From contig CAUQGB010000001.1 of the NCBI GenBank assembly GCA_963517825.1, positions 124,001 through 188,000 of the forward strand: a stretch of DNA of 64,000 nt, given 5' to 3'. The DNA is from Nanogingivalis sp963517825. GTDB taxonomy: Bacteria; Patescibacteriota; Saccharimonadia; Saccharimonadales; Saccharimonadaceae. The position numbers and the translations under genes were made by a program. Below, piece by piece: positions 1 to 9,557 of the stretch; position 1 is the stretch's first letter, and each line of letters starts with the position of its first letter. The notes under the pieces were generated by a model that worked only from the letters and a program-made list of their open reading frames with translations, did not search any database and was not told the origin of the DNA.

Positions 1-789
1 CGAACCAAGATTGTAAATTTTAACACCACTATTCTTGCAGTTATTTTCTAATGCTTTCAAATGACCTTTCGCTAAATCGACAACATGGATATAATCACGC
101 ACACCCGTACCATCAGGAGTTTCGTAATCATCGCCAAAAATCGAAAGTTTTTCTCGTTTTCCAATGGCAACTTGAGAAATATACGGCATCAAATTATTCG
201 GAATTCCTTGCGGATCTTCACCAATTAAACCACTTTCATGGGCACCAATTGGGTTGAAATATCGTAAAATCGTAATTGACCAGCGCGCATCAGCCTTCGC
301 TAAATCTTTCAAAATATGCTCGATTACAACTTTAGTGTATCCGTAAGGGTTCGTTGCTGTTTCGCAAGGCATTTCTTCTCGATAAGGAACTGGATTTTTG
401 TCACCATAAACCGTTGCGCTCGAAGAAAAAACGATATCATAAACGTTAAACTCTCGCATAATTTCTAAAAGAGAAATCGTTCCTTGAATATTATTTTTAT
501 AGTATTCAAGTGGTTTTGCAACGCTTTCGCCAACTGCTTTTAAACCCGCAAAATGTATCACTTGCTTAATATCATTTTCTTGAAAAATTTTTCGAAGCCC
601 GTCCTTGTTTAAAATATCAACTTCGTAAAACTTAAAATCTTTACCCGAAATCTCACGAATTCGCTCTAAAGCTTTAGGTTTCGAATTTCGAAAATTATCA
701 ATAATTATGATCTCTTCGTTGTTTTTAAGAAGTTCAATTGAAGCGTGAGCACCGATAAATCCTGCACCACCAGTTACTAAAATCGCCAT
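1..789 (-). CDS. galE: UDP-glucose 4-epimerase, 3' end beyond window
   Basis: Cytoplasmic NAD-dependent short-chain dehydrogenase/reductase that interconverts UDP-glucose and UDP-galactose (or the N-acetylated forms), supplying sugars for the envelope polysaccharide encoded in this window. Seen: start ATG at 787-789 preceded by AAAGGAAAAG, Rossmann motif GGAGFIG at residues 7-13, the SSSATVYGD serine region, catalytic YGYTK, and the family motif RDYIHVVDLA followed by a large ALE...NLGS segment. The 263 visible residues read without a stop to position 1, so roughly 60-70 C-terminal residues are missing. It lies just downstream of uvrA but has its own -10 box. UDP-sugar specificity cannot be read from the sequence. 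Confidence 0.95.
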   Translation of the reverse strand, partial: MAILVTGGAGFIGAHASIELLKNNEEIIIIDNFRNSKPKALERIREISGKDFKFYEVDILNKDGLRKIFQENDIKQVIHFAGLKAVGESVAKPLEYYKNNIQGTISLLEIMREFNVYDIVFSSSATVYGDKNPVPYREEMPCETATNPYGYTKVVIEHILKDLAKADARWSITILRYFNPIGAHESGLIGEDPQGIPNNLMPYISQVAIGKREKLSIFGDDYETPDGTGVRDYIHVVDLAKGHLKALENNCKNSGVKIYNLGS

Positions 790-830
790 CTTTTCCTTTC
801 GTGATATAAAATTAAGCACTTTATATCATT

Positions 831-836
831 ATTATA
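831..836 (-). promoter_or_regulatory. galE -10 box
   Basis: TATAAT on the minus strand, 41 nt upstream of the galE start, giving a leader of about 35 nt that contains the ribosome binding site. No convincing -35 box. Confidence 0.5.
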
Positions 837-865
837 CTATTTTTCAAAAGACACGGCAATTTATC

Positions 866-3676
866 CTAAAGAATATTTTTAAGATACTTTCCCGTCCAGC
901 TTTTTTCAACTTTCGAAACTTGCTCGGGTGTTCCGGTTGCCACAACAGTTCCACCACCAGCACCACCTTCTGGCCCCATATCGATTAACCAATCGGCACT
1001 TTTAACCACATCTAAATTATGTTCAATAATCACCATTGAATTACCAGAATCAACCAAACGATTCAAAATCGAAAGCAATCTTTTCACATCCGCATTATGA
1101 AGACCAGTCGTTGGCTCGTCTAAAATATACATTGTCTTTCCAGTCGAAGCACGCGCAAGCTCAGTTGCGAGTTTAATTCGTTGAGCCTCACCACCCGAGA
1201 ATGTTGTTGCGGGCTGGCCAAGTTTAATGTAGCCCAAACCGACTTCTTGAATCGTTTTTAATTTGCGATAAATTGCAGGGATATTTTCGAAAAACTCCGT
1301 CGCTTCGTCAATCGTCATCTCTAAGACATCCGAAATCGTCTTTCCCTTATAAAGAATTTCTAACGCTTCCCGATTATATCGCTTGCCATGACAGACATCA
1401 CACTCCACATAAACATCTGGCAAAAAGTGCATTTCAATTTTAATAACACCATCACCCTGACAATTCTCGCAGCGGCCTCCCTTAACATTAAAACTAAACC
1501 GGCCAGCTTTATATCCACGAATATTTGCTTCAGGCGTGCCGGCAAAAAGTTCACGAATCTGCGTAAAGACACCAGTATAAGTTGCCGGATTCGAACGCGG
1601 CGTGCGGCCAATTGCACTCTGATCAATCACAATTGCTTTATCGAGTTTTTCCAAACCTAAAATTTCATCATGCGCACCAGGAACTTCTTGCGCACGATGC
1701 TTCCGCGCCAACAATTCTTTACTTAAAATTTCGTTAACTAAGGTTGATTTTCCGCTTCCCGAAACACCAGAAACTACCGTCATTACGCCTAATGGAATTT
1801 CAACGTCGATATTTTTCAAATTATTTTCACGCGCATTTTTAATTACTAGCTTTTCATTCTTTTGAATTTTGCGTCGGTTTTTTGGCGTTTGAATTTTATC
1901 TTCGCCACTCAAAAACTTTCCTGTTAGTGATTTTGGATTTTTCGAAACCTCTTCAGGCGTGCCAGAAGCTACAATCATTCCACCATTTACGCCAGCGCCA
2001 GGACCAACATCAACCAGCCAATCCGCTGCCCGAATTGTATCTTCATCATGCTCCACCACTAAAACAGTATTATTTAAATCTCGCAAATGTTTTAAAGTTG
2101 CGATCAGCTTATCATTATCTCGTTGATGAAGCCCAATCGAAGGCTCATCGAGGACATAAAGCACGCCTTGAAGACCAGAACCAATTTGTGTTGCCAAACG
2201 AATTCGCTGCGCCTCGCCACCACTCAAAGTGTTTGCCGCGCGCGAAAGCTCCAAATAATTCAAGCCAACATTATTCATAAAACCTAATCTCGAAGAAATT
2301 TCTTTTAGAATTTGAGTTGAAATAAACTTTTGTTGCTCGTTTAATTCTAAATTCTTAAAGAGTTCAACGGCTTCATCGATTGCAAGATCACAAATTTCAA
2401 CAATATTCAAACCGGCCACCGTCACAGCAAGAACGACTGGCTTTAAACGTTTTCCACCACAAGTTTGACATTTTCGAACACGCATAAATCTTTCGATATC
2501 CTTGCGTTGAAATTCGCTATCTGTATCTCGATGGCGACGCTCCAAATTTGGAATTACGCCTTCAAAATTCATATTATAAACACGGCCGTTCATTTCGATC
2601 GGGTATTTTTCATCTGTTTTTGTGCCGTATAAAATAATCTCAATCGCTTCTTTCGAAAGCTTTTTAGTTGGGACTTTTGTTGAAAATCCATGACGTTTTG
2701 CAACTTCCTCGAGTAATTTGATTCGATAACCCTTTTCCATCACACGATTATACGGACGAATTGCACCTTCAGAAATCGTCAAATTTGGTGAAAGTACTAA
2801 TTCTGGGTCAATTTCCATTCGCGTTCCAAGCCCAGAACAAGTTTCACAAGCTCCTTGTGGTGCGTTGAATGAAAACAATCGCGGTTCGAGTTCAGGAATA
2901 TGCTCATCCGGGTGAAGCTCACAAGCATAACGTTGTGAGAAAATTTTAACTTCGCCCGTTTCGTCATCTAAAACCTCAAGAATTCCATTTGTCATATCTA
3001 GAGCCTGCTCAACACTTTGAGCTAAACGTGTTCGCATTTCTTTCGAAAGGACTAAACGGTCAACTACAATTTCGATATTGTGCTTAATATTTTTTTCAAG
3101 CTCAGGGAATTCATCCAAAGCGTAAATTACACCATCAACACGAGCACGAGCAAAACCTTTTTTCGAAAACTCAACAGGAACGTGCGCAAATTCACCTTTT
3201 TTAGCTTTCGCAATTGGCGCGAGCAAAATTAATCGAGACCCTTCTTTGAGGTTCATAATACTATCAACGATGCTTTGCGGCGTACGGCGAACCACATCTC
3301 TCCCACAAATTGGGCAATGCGGCGTACCAATTCGCGCAAAAAGAAGACGTAAATAATCGTAAATTTCTGTCACAGTTGCTACGGTCGAACGCGGATTCCG
3401 GCTAGTAGATTTTTGATCAATTGAAATCGCAGGGCTAAGTCCAGTAATTTGATCTACATCTGGCTTATCCATTGTGCCTAAAAATTGTCGTGCATAAGAA
3501 TTAAGGCTCTCCATGTAGCGGCGCTGGCCTTCCGCATAAATCGTATCAAACGCCAAACTAGACTTTCCACTACCAGAAAGCCCTGTTATTACCACTAATT
3601 TATCGCGCGGAATCTTTAAATCTACATTTTTTAAATTATGTTCGCGCGCGCCCTTAATTTCCAAAAAATCCGCCAT
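866..3676 (-). CDS. uvrA: UvrA excinuclease ABC subunit A
   Basis: ATP-dependent DNA damage recognition subunit of nucleotide excision repair; works as a dimer with UvrB. Seen: 936 residues, the usual length. First P-loop GLSGSGKS at residues 32-39, a CPICG zinc half-site near residue 120, CETCSGLG, CQTCGGKRLKP, ABC signature LSGGEAQRIRLA, second P-loop GVSGSGKS in the middle, the CENCQGDG...CDVCHGKRYN zinc module and a second FSGGEAQRIKLA signature with Walker B MYILDEP. The start ATG follows GGAG and an extended -10 (TGATATAAT). It is complete and ordinary. uvrB and uvrC are not in the window. Confidence 0.98.
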   Translation of the reverse strand: MADFLEIKGAREHNLKNVDLKIPRDKLVVITGLSGSGKSSLAFDTIYAEGQRRYMESLNSYARQFLGTMDKPDVDQITGLSPAISIDQKSTSRNPRSTVATVTEIYDYLRLLFARIGTPHCPICGRDVVRRTPQSIVDSIMNLKEGSRLILLAPIAKAKKGEFAHVPVEFSKKGFARARVDGVIYALDEFPELEKNIKHNIEIVVDRLVLSKEMRTRLAQSVEQALDMTNGILEVLDDETGEVKIFSQRYACELHPDEHIPELEPRLFSFNAPQGACETCSGLGTRMEIDPELVLSPNLTISEGAIRPYNRVMEKGYRIKLLEEVAKRHGFSTKVPTKKLSKEAIEIILYGTKTDEKYPIEMNGRVYNMNFEGVIPNLERRHRDTDSEFQRKDIERFMRVRKCQTCGGKRLKPVVLAVTVAGLNIVEICDLAIDEAVELFKNLELNEQQKFISTQILKEISSRLGFMNNVGLNYLELSRAANTLSGGEAQRIRLATQIGSGLQGVLYVLDEPSIGLHQRDNDKLIATLKHLRDLNNTVLVVEHDEDTIRAADWLVDVGPGAGVNGGMIVASGTPEEVSKNPKSLTGKFLSGEDKIQTPKNRRKIQKNEKLVIKNARENNLKNIDVEIPLGVMTVVSGVSGSGKSTLVNEILSKELLARKHRAQEVPGAHDEILGLEKLDKAIVIDQSAIGRTPRSNPATYTGVFTQIRELFAGTPEANIRGYKAGRFSFNVKGGRCENCQGDGVIKIEMHFLPDVYVECDVCHGKRYNREALEILYKGKTISDVLEMTIDEATEFFENIPAIYRKLKTIQEVGLGYIKLGQPATTFSGGEAQRIKLATELARASTGKTMYILDEPTTGLHNADVKRLLSILNRLVDSGNSMVIIEHNLDVVKSADWLIDMGPEGGAGGGTVVATGTPEQVSKVEKSWTGKYLKNIL

Positions 3677-3699
3677 AATTCTCCTTTATTATTCGAACT

Positions 3700-3708
3700 A
3701 TTATATCA
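3700..3708 (-). promoter_or_regulatory. uvrA extended -10 promoter
   Basis: TGATATAAT on the minus strand, with 23 nt between the hexamer and the uvrA ATG. This gives a short leader carrying AAGGAG. No LexA-type inverted repeat was found here. Confidence 0.55.
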
Positions 3709-3753
3709 TATTTTTCGAAATCTTTCCAGGGTCGCAAATTTCCAAAACTACCT

Positions 3754-4299
3754 TTATTCGTTCAAAATTTCGCTAATTTCACTTTTCGAAAGCTCGTGCC
3801 AACGCTTTTTATCATTTTCGAAAATACTAATTTGCGAATTTTCAAAAGGAATTTTATTTATTGCACACCATTTTTGCATTTTTGCTAAATTTTCAATATA
3901 AAAAGTAATTCCATCAAAACCAAAATCATAATTTTTAAAATTAAGGCGTGTTTTGTTTGGATTATTTTTTGCTGAAATTTCTGCAAAGTCCTTAACCGCA
4001 AAATCTGGGTAATCCAAAGCCTCGCCCATCAAGCGCGTTTTTTCTTCAAGATTTTTGGCATAATTTAGCTTTTCAGCCCTTAAATATTTCTCCAAATTTT
4101 CTCGATTTCGAAAAGCAAAAAGCCTAATTTTCGACTTTGTGTGATTTTTATTCCAAATTTTGTGCGTATAAATATTCTTTCGAAAAAATATTTTCCAGTA
4201 AAATAACTCGCGGATTTCTGTAAAGTTCGAAGTTCTAAAATCCAAAATCATTGAGCTTCGCCAGCCTTTTTGAAAGGCTTTTCGCATCTTTTTCTTCAT
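3754..4299 (-). CDS. Hypothetical protein, basic, about 180 aa
   Basis: Not recognised. The open frame begins at a TTG at 4323, but the ATG at 4299 (MKKKMRKAFQKG) is the likelier start. The protein is very rich in Lys, Asn, Phe and Ile, has no signal peptide or transmembrane segment, and carries a central FDGITFYIENLAKMQKWC stretch. It lies 38 nt downstream of trmB on the same strand and may be cotranscribed. Codon use includes TTTCGAAA words like the surrounding genes, so it is probably a native gene. No function is proposed. Confidence 0.6.
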   Translation of the reverse strand: MKKKMRKAFQKGWRSSMILDFRTSNFTEIRELFYWKIFFRKNIYTHKIWNKNHTKSKIRLFAFRNRENLEKYLRAEKLNYAKNLEEKTRLMGEALDYPDFAVKDFAEISAKNNPNKTRLNFKNYDFGFDGITFYIENLAKMQKWCAINKIPFENSQISIFENDKKRWHELSKSEISEILNE

Positions 4300-4337
4300 C
4301 GCAACCAATATTGTATATCCCAAACAGTAATATATTT

Positions 4338-4994
4338 TTATTCTTTTGGTGGCGTAGCTTTTACAAAGTTAATTTTTAGACCTTCATTTGTGAAACGTTT
4401 TTCATAAGTGGTCATAACTTTATAATTTTCGTTTAAATTGCTTTCATGAAGATCAAAACTAAGGCGTTCAATTCGCCAGCCTTCCGCCACAAGTTGTTCC
4501 AAGCTCCAATCGAAAAGATCTTTAGCGTCAGTTTTAAAATATAAAGCACCATTTTCCGCTAATAATTTCGCATAAATTCGCAAAAAAGTCGGGTGAGTTA
4601 ATCGGCGACCAGCGTTTCGATTTCGTGGATATGGATCTGGAAATGTAACCCAAAGATATTTTACTGAGTTCTCAACGAAAGCATCAAGAAGTTGATCGGC
4701 TCGAGCCCTTAAAAAGCGAATATTTTTTATACCATCCTGTTCGGCTTTAATTGCACCTTTAACTAACCTATCAGCTTTAACATCAACTGATACGAAATTC
4801 TTGGTTGGGTTTTTTGCCGCTAAAGCTTCGCTAAAAAATCCAGTTCCCGCCCCAATTTCAAGGTTGTCAACTTCAGCATTTTCCTTATTCCATTCGTCAA
4901 ATTCAAAACAAATTGCAGAATTGTTAAAAAGTGCAAATTTATAAAGTTTGCGCTTTCGAGTAATTATAAAATCTTTCGGGTTTAAAAAAGCCAT
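4338..4994 (-). CDS. trmB: tRNA (guanine-N7-)-methyltransferase
   Basis: SAM-dependent Rossmann methyltransferase that makes m7G46 in tRNA variable loops. Seen: 218 residues, SAM-binding motif LEIGAGTGFF near residue 45, the TrmB signature VTFPDPYPRNRNAGRR with the downstream RL(T)HPTFL, and the C-terminal region ending in VMTTYEKRF, where the family has its conserved T-x-Y-E motif. The ATG at 4994 follows AAAGGAG. It heads a short run with the next downstream hypothetical protein; the membrane protein gene upstream ends 10 nt before it. Confidence 0.95.
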   Translation of the reverse strand: MAFLNPKDFIITRKRKLYKFALFNNSAICFEFDEWNKENAEVDNLEIGAGTGFFSEALAAKNPTKNFVSVDVKADRLVKGAIKAEQDGIKNIRFLRARADQLLDAFVENSVKYLWVTFPDPYPRNRNAGRRLTHPTFLRIYAKLLAENGALYFKTDAKDLFDWSLEQLVAEGWRIERLSFDLHESNLNENYKVMTTYEKRFTNEGLKINFVKATPPKE

Positions 4995-5003
4995 TTTTCT
5001 CCT

Positions 5004-5417
5004 TTACTGATCTGTTATTTTTAAAGCTTCATCGCTAAGAGAATTTTCATTAAACTCATTTGCATGAATTTTATTACGTGCATGCGAATAAAACAATTCG
5101 AAATTTGCCATTTCTTTATTTGAAAGTCCACCTTGTGGAGAAAAGTCTTCATCTTTCTCGAACTGCTTGCGTTTTTCTTCCTCTTTCTTCGCCTTTTTCT
5201 GAGCTTCACGCGCTTCTTGCAAAACTGGTCGACTCAAATCAAGCTGGATTGTTCCATCGGCAGTATAAAGAACTAAGCTAGCGATAACCAAAATTAATGC
5301 AATCCCTAAACTTCCAACGAGAAAAATTATTAAATTTCGCGAACCATTTATTTCTTTTTGTGGCTCTACTGGCTGATTTTTGAATTTTTCTTTAATTTTA
5401 TTTAGGAAATCATTCAT
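5004..5417 (-). CDS. Single-pass membrane protein, hypothetical
   Basis: 137 residues: a basic cytoplasmic N-terminus, one transmembrane helix at about residues 27-50 (LIIFLVGSLGIALILVIASL), then an extracytoplasmic Lys/Glu-rich probable coiled coil (EAQKKAKKEEEKRKQFEKD) and a short polar tail. It starts within the end of the upstream gene (8-nt overlap), so the two are probably translationally coupled and act together at the envelope. Family unknown. Confidence 0.75.
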   Translation of the reverse strand: MNDFLNKIKEKFKNQPVEPQKEINGSRNLIIFLVGSLGIALILVIASLVLYTADGTIQLDLSRPVLQEAREAQKKAKKEEEKRKQFEKDEDFSPQGGLSNKEMANFELFYSHARNKIHANEFNENSLSDEALKITDQ

Positions 5418-5985
5418 TAGAAGCTCCTGATGTATTTTTTACAATAAAACTATGAACCTGAATGCCGTATTTTTCAGCAATTTCGCTTAATTTTGTCGTA
5501 TTATAACTCACCTCTCGTCGCAATTTTCGAACTTTTTCAAGCTTTAAGTAGAATTCTCTTGGATTTTTTGTACAATCTTGAGCGGTAAGTTCTGAAAGTT
5601 CACGCTCATAATTTTGGAAATTATCTCTAAAATAACGGAAATTTTCATCAAATTCTGCCGTTAATGAAATCAACCCTGCATCATTTTTCTTGTTCAGAGC
5701 GATTCGGGCATTAAAATTCGACATTAATCTATTTGAGATTTTTTCATAATCTTTACCTAAATTAACCCGCTTTAAGGCATCTTCTGAGCGTAGCTTTTTT
5801 AAATCTTTCTTTAAATCTGTGCATTTTTCGCTAATTTTCGAAAGTTGCACATCTGTTGGCTTTTCTTTTGCAGCTTCTTCAGCAAAAACTGTATTCGAAA
5901 ATTGCATTACAATTAACAAACCGCATAATGCAAAAACTATTAAAAATCCAGATTTTTTTCGAAAATTAACCAATTTAGTCCTCAT
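5410..5985 (-). CDS. Secreted helical protein, hypothetical
   Basis: 191 residues from the ATG at 5985 (MRTKLVNFRKKSGF); an alternative TTG at 6000 would lie deeper in aspS and is less likely. A signal peptide is evident: basic residues, hydrophobic FLIVFALCGLLIVM, and a possible VFA|EEAA cleavage site. The mature part is predicted helical with many Lys/Glu/Leu heptads and one Cys near the end of the helix. It overlaps the end of aspS by 11 nt and the next gene by 8 nt. Probably an exported partner of that membrane protein; no family recognised. Confidence 0.75.
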   Translation of the reverse strand: MRTKLVNFRKKSGFLIVFALCGLLIVMQFSNTVFAEEAAKEKPTDVQLSKISEKCTDLKKDLKKLRSEDALKRVNLGKDYEKISNRLMSNFNARIALNKKNDAGLISLTAEFDENFRYFRDNFQNYERELSELTAQDCTKNPREFYLKLEKVRKLRREVSYNTTKLSEIAEKYGIQVHSFIVKNTSGASNE

Positions 5986-7741
5986 CTTCAGCGATTTCAA
6001 TTTTTAATTCTTTTAACTGACTTTCATCAACTGTACTTGGCGAACTCATCATTACATCAACGCCTGAACCATTCTTAGGGAATGCTACAACTTCACGGAT
6101 ATTTTCTTCATCCATCAAAATCATGAAAATTCGATCCAAACCGAATGCACAACCCGCATGTGGTGGAGCACCAAATTTAAAGGCGTTTAGCATTGCGCCA
6201 AATTTAGCCTCAACATATTTTTTATCATATCCAAGAAGGCCGAAAGCTTCATACATTACTTCTAGATTATGGTTTCGAACAGCACCTGAACAAATTTCAT
6301 AACCATTCATCACCATGTCATACTGGTCGGCTTTAATCGCCAATTTTTCAGCATCAGTTTCAGCATTTCGAAGAGCTTCAACGCCGCCTTTTGGCATTGA
6401 AAATGGATTATGGCCAAAGTCAACTTTCTGATTTTTCTCATCAAATTCATAGAATGGAAAATCAACAACCCAAGCCAAAGCAACTTCATCATTATTTTTT
6501 AAGTTGAAGAAAGTAGCAAATTCATTTCGAAGGCGACCCAAAACTTTATTCACAACTTCACGTTTATCTGCACCAAAGAAAATCGCATCACCATCTTCTG
6601 CGCCAGTTTCTTCTTTAATTTTCGAAAGCTCATTTTCACTCAAAAACTTCACAATTGGACTTTTTGCTTCACCTTCAGCATATGTAATATAAGCCAAACC
6701 GCCAGCGCCCTCGCTTTTAGCAATTTCAGTGAAGTTATCAATTTGCTTGCGGCTCAAACTTGCACCATTTTTTACACAAATAGCTTTTACGCATTCGGCA
6801 TTTTTAAAGACGCCGAATTCAGTTTCAGCCAATACATCATTCAGATCAATCAATTCCATCCCAAAACGCAAATCAGGCTTGTCGCTACCATATTTTTCCA
6901 TCGCAACTTCATAAGAAATCCGCGGAATTTCTTCGCTCAAAAGTTTCTTTCCAGCAAAATTTTTCACCAAATCTTTAATAAGAACTTCCATTTCGGTTCG
7001 GACTTCTTCACCACTTTCAACAAAAGCCTTCTCGAGGTCTAACTGATAAAAATCCCCATAAAGCCTATCCGCGCGCGGATCTTCATCGCGGAAACAAGTA
7101 GCAATTTGATAGTATTTATCAATTCCACCAACCATTAAAAGCTGTTTGAATTGCTGTGGAGCTTGCGGCAAAGCATAGAATTTTCCAGGATGAACACGAC
7201 TTGGAATTAAGAAATCACGTGCACCTTCTGGGCTAGAGTTAGCAAGAATTGGCGTTGCGATCTCAATAAATTCATGGTTTTCCATAAATTTTCGAATTTC
7301 ACGATAAAATTCTGCACGGCGACGCAACATTTTTTGCATTTTTTCACGACGCAAATCCAAGAAACGATATTTCAAACGCAATTCTTCATTTGATTTTTGA
7401 CCATTATCAGAAACTGTAACAGGCAGAGGTTCACTTCGGTTTAAAATTTCAAAATCTTCAACCACCAGTTCAATATCGCCCGTCAAGATATGCGGATTTT
7501 TCAAGTTTTCATCTCGCTCTTTGACTACGCCGGTTGCTGAGACAACAAACTCATCCCGACATTTTTCTGCCAACTTAAAACTATCCATAAAATCTGGTGA
7601 AATCACAAGTTGAAGCAATCCAGAATGATCACGTAAATCAATAAAAATTAAACCACCGTGATCGCGCCGAGAATTAACCCAGCCTTTTACTGTAATTTTT
7701 TCACCCACCATATTTTTTGAATTTTTCGTAAGCGTTCGCAT
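5975..7741 (-). CDS. aspS: Aspartyl-tRNA synthetase
   Basis: Class II aminoacyl-tRNA synthetase charging tRNA-Asp (possibly also tRNA-Asn if the enzyme is non-discriminating). The open frame could begin at 7783, but the ATG at 7741 (MRTLTKN) has AGGAG six nt upstream, which decides the start and gives 588 residues, the usual bacterial size. Seen: N-terminal OB fold (VKGWVNSRRDHGG), motif 1 region, EGARDFLIPSR, QAPQQFKQLLM, motif 2 CFRDEDPRADR, a GAD insertion domain, and motif 3 GLDRIFMI. The end overlaps the following secreted protein gene. Confidence 0.97.
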   Translation of the reverse strand: MRTLTKNSKNMVGEKITVKGWVNSRRDHGGLIFIDLRDHSGLLQLVISPDFMDSFKLAEKCRDEFVVSATGVVKERDENLKNPHILTGDIELVVEDFEILNRSEPLPVTVSDNGQKSNEELRLKYRFLDLRREKMQKMLRRRAEFYREIRKFMENHEFIEIATPILANSSPEGARDFLIPSRVHPGKFYALPQAPQQFKQLLMVGGIDKYYQIATCFRDEDPRADRLYGDFYQLDLEKAFVESGEEVRTEMEVLIKDLVKNFAGKKLLSEEIPRISYEVAMEKYGSDKPDLRFGMELIDLNDVLAETEFGVFKNAECVKAICVKNGASLSRKQIDNFTEIAKSEGAGGLAYITYAEGEAKSPIVKFLSENELSKIKEETGAEDGDAIFFGADKREVVNKVLGRLRNEFATFFNLKNNDEVALAWVVDFPFYEFDEKNQKVDFGHNPFSMPKGGVEALRNAETDAEKLAIKADQYDMVMNGYEICSGAVRNHNLEVMYEAFGLLGYDKKYVEAKFGAMLNAFKFGAPPHAGCAFGLDRIFMILMDEENIREVVAFPKNGSGVDVMMSSPSTVDESQLKELKIEIAEDED

Positions 7742-7789
7742 ATTTCTCCTAATTTCTGAATTTAACTCTTTATATTTTACCACATTTTA

Positions 7790-8689
7790 CTATTTTTTGC
7801 GAATGAAATCTGTCAAATTAACAATTCCGGCTAGATCACCATTTTTTTCAAGCAAGATTGCATAATTTTTATCTTTCGAAATCATTTTTTCGAAAGCATC
7901 TAGTGCGCTCATATCCGACTTTAATGAAAAGAAATCCTCACGCATTACTTTTTGTGCTTTTTTTGAGTCACTCGAATCTATTTTAGTAATATCCTCTAAG
8001 AAAATTACGCCTTTAACACTAGTTTCTTCTGAATCCATTACTGGAAAAATATTTTGCTTCGTCTTAAAAAGCTCATCAATAATTAACGGCGTCAATAAAT
8101 CATTTGTATGGATAATAGCCATTTTCTCGCCCGAAATTCCTTTCTCCAAAGCACTTCCTTCTTTAAGCTCAAAAATTTTTTCAATCCATTTTTGTTCGTT
8201 TTTATCTAAGATTTGACGATGCTTTTCTAAAAAATACAGAAGTTCTTCTTTGGAATAAAAAGCCCAGGGCTGTTTCTTATTCGCCATGTTTGAAAGTCGA
8301 TTTTGAATTCGCAAATTTTGTGCAAAATAAATTCCACCAAAAATTGGAATAGTTTTTCGGTTAATTTTCGAGGAAATGCTTGAAAGAACGCCACTTTTTA
8401 AAACACCTTTCGAAAGTAAGAAAACTACAAAAATGATTAACGTCGCTTGATAAAAATCAACAACTTTTGCAAATGAAACTACTGATAAAATTATTAAAGC
8501 ACAACCCAAATAGCGCAAAAAATAATTATAAACTGGCGCAAATTTCTTTTTATTGAGCATCTTTTCCGCTCGCTTATCGCCCGCATCAATTCGGCGCTGA
8601 ATTTCGAATTCTGAAAATTCAATTTCTTTCTCTTTGAGCGAAAAAATTATAAGCATTAAAATCAAGAAAAATATACTTAAAAACAACAT
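7790..8689 (-). CDS. Membrane protein with CBS domain pair (CNNM/CorC-like)
   Basis: 299 residues: a hydrophobic N-terminal segment (MLFLSIFFLILMLIIF), two further hydrophobic stretches around residues 58-98, then a cytosolic part with two CBS-like units (about 165-295) including FPVMDSEETSVKGVI and AILLEKNGDLAGIVNLTDFI. This resembles the cytosolic half of CNNM/HlyC-type divalent-cation transport proteins, but a normal DUF21 transmembrane domain is not evident. The role is therefore only inferred as nucleotide-sensing membrane regulation. The ATG lies 6 nt after an extended -10 (TGATACAAT), so the message is probably leaderless. Confidence 0.7.
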   Translation of the reverse strand: MLFLSIFFLILMLIIFSLKEKEIEFSEFEIQRRIDAGDKRAEKMLNKKKFAPVYNYFLRYLGCALIILSVVSFAKVVDFYQATLIIFVVFLLSKGVLKSGVLSSISSKINRKTIPIFGGIYFAQNLRIQNRLSNMANKKQPWAFYSKEELLYFLEKHRQILDKNEQKWIEKIFELKEGSALEKGISGEKMAIIHTNDLLTPLIIDELFKTKQNIFPVMDSEETSVKGVIFLEDITKIDSSDSKKAQKVMREDFFSLKSDMSALDAFEKMISKDKNYAILLEKNGDLAGIVNLTDFIRKK

Positions 8690-8716
8690 ATTTTTATTGT
8701 ATCACACTTATGCATT

Positions 8717-8744
8717 TTGAAAAAGCTTATTTTTATGTTAAAAT
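8717..8744 (+). promoter_or_regulatory. Promoter of the DsbA-like gene
   Basis: TTGAAA at 8717-8722, a 16-nt spacer ending in TGT, and TAAAAT at 8739-8744 (extended -10). The leader carries AAAGGAGG before the ATG at 8772. Confidence 0.7.
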
Positions 8745-8771
8745 AGTAATAGTTAGTGAAAAAGGAGGAAA

Positions 8772-9503
8772 ATGTCTACTAATAAAAATAAGGCAAAAAA
8801 TCTTCAAAAAATAAAAGATTTTATGGCCGATAATAAATTTGCAATAATTTTTACAGGTTTGGTTGTTCTTTTTTTGAGTGGAATGATCTGGCTATCAAAC
8901 CTTCAAAAAATTGATTTGAGTGATATTGATATTTCGAAAGAGATTTCTTCGAGTAAAAATTCAGGAGATATTTCTGAGCATATTTATCATAAAAACAACT
9001 CGAAAGTAACTTTGGTTGAATATGGCGATTTTCAATGCCCAGGATGTAAAACTGCCGCCAATCGCATTAAATCAATTGCAGAAGAATATAAAGATAAGGT
9101 AAATATAATTTTTAGAAACTTTCCATTAGTTTCAATTCACCCAAATGCATTAGCTGCAGCAAGCGTTGCTGAAGCGGCAGGCTTGCAAGGAAAATACTGG
9201 GAGATGCACGATTTGCTTTATGATAAACAAGATGAATGGACAGCTTCAAGCGCCAGCGAACGAATAGAATATTTTACAGAATATGCTAAAGAGCTAAAAC
9301 TAAATATTGACCAATTTAAAAAAGATATCGAAAGTGATAAAGTGAAGGCGAAAATTAAATTCGACCAAGCTGTAGGTTTAAAAGCAAAAGTAAACGGAAC
9401 CCCTTCATTCAAGCTTAATGGTAAAGACTTATCTTCTGATATTTGGGGCGATGATTCTAAATTAAAATCAGCCCTAGATGAAGCAATCAAGAATCAGAAA
9501 TAA
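8772..9503 (+). CDS. DsbA-like membrane-anchored thiol oxidoreductase
   Basis: Thioredoxin-fold enzyme of the DsbA/BdbD group that makes or shuffles disulfides in exported proteins. Seen: 243 residues, one N-terminal transmembrane anchor at about 23-42, then the active site CPGC at residues 89-92 in the context YGDFQCPGC, a helical insert with HPNALAAASVAEAA, and the cis-proline loop VNGTPSF near residue 213. The fold therefore faces outside. Strong SD (AAAGGAGGAAA) and promoter; transcribed alone and ended by a bidirectional hairpin. Exported cysteine-containing proteins encoded nearby are candidate substrates. Confidence 0.92.
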   Translation: MSTNKNKAKNLQKIKDFMADNKFAIIFTGLVVLFLSGMIWLSNLQKIDLSDIDISKEISSSKNSGDISEHIYHKNNSKVTLVEYGDFQCPGCKTAANRIKSIAEEYKDKVNIIFRNFPLVSIHPNALAAASVAEAAGLQGKYWEMHDLLYDKQDEWTASSASERIEYFTEYAKELKLNIDQFKKDIESDKVKAKIKFDQAVGLKAKVNGTPSFKLNGKDLSSDIWGDDSKLKSALDEAIKNQK

Positions 9504-9513
9504 TCCCATAATT

Positions 9514-9550
9514 AAAATCTCACTCAGTGAAGAGTGAGATTTTCTTTTTG
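9514..9550. terminator. Bidirectional terminator
   Basis: Perfect 12-bp stem AAAATCTCACTC / GAGTGAGATTTT around a 6-nt loop, with T-rich flanks on both strands. It ends the DsbA-like gene (plus) and the 30-residue ORF (minus). Confidence 0.85.
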
Positions 9551-9557
9551 TTACTTT

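Noticed and set aside
51..257. 68-codon plus-strand ORF at the left edge
   Set aside because: It lies antisense inside galE, has no ribosome binding site, and galE motifs are intact on the other strand.
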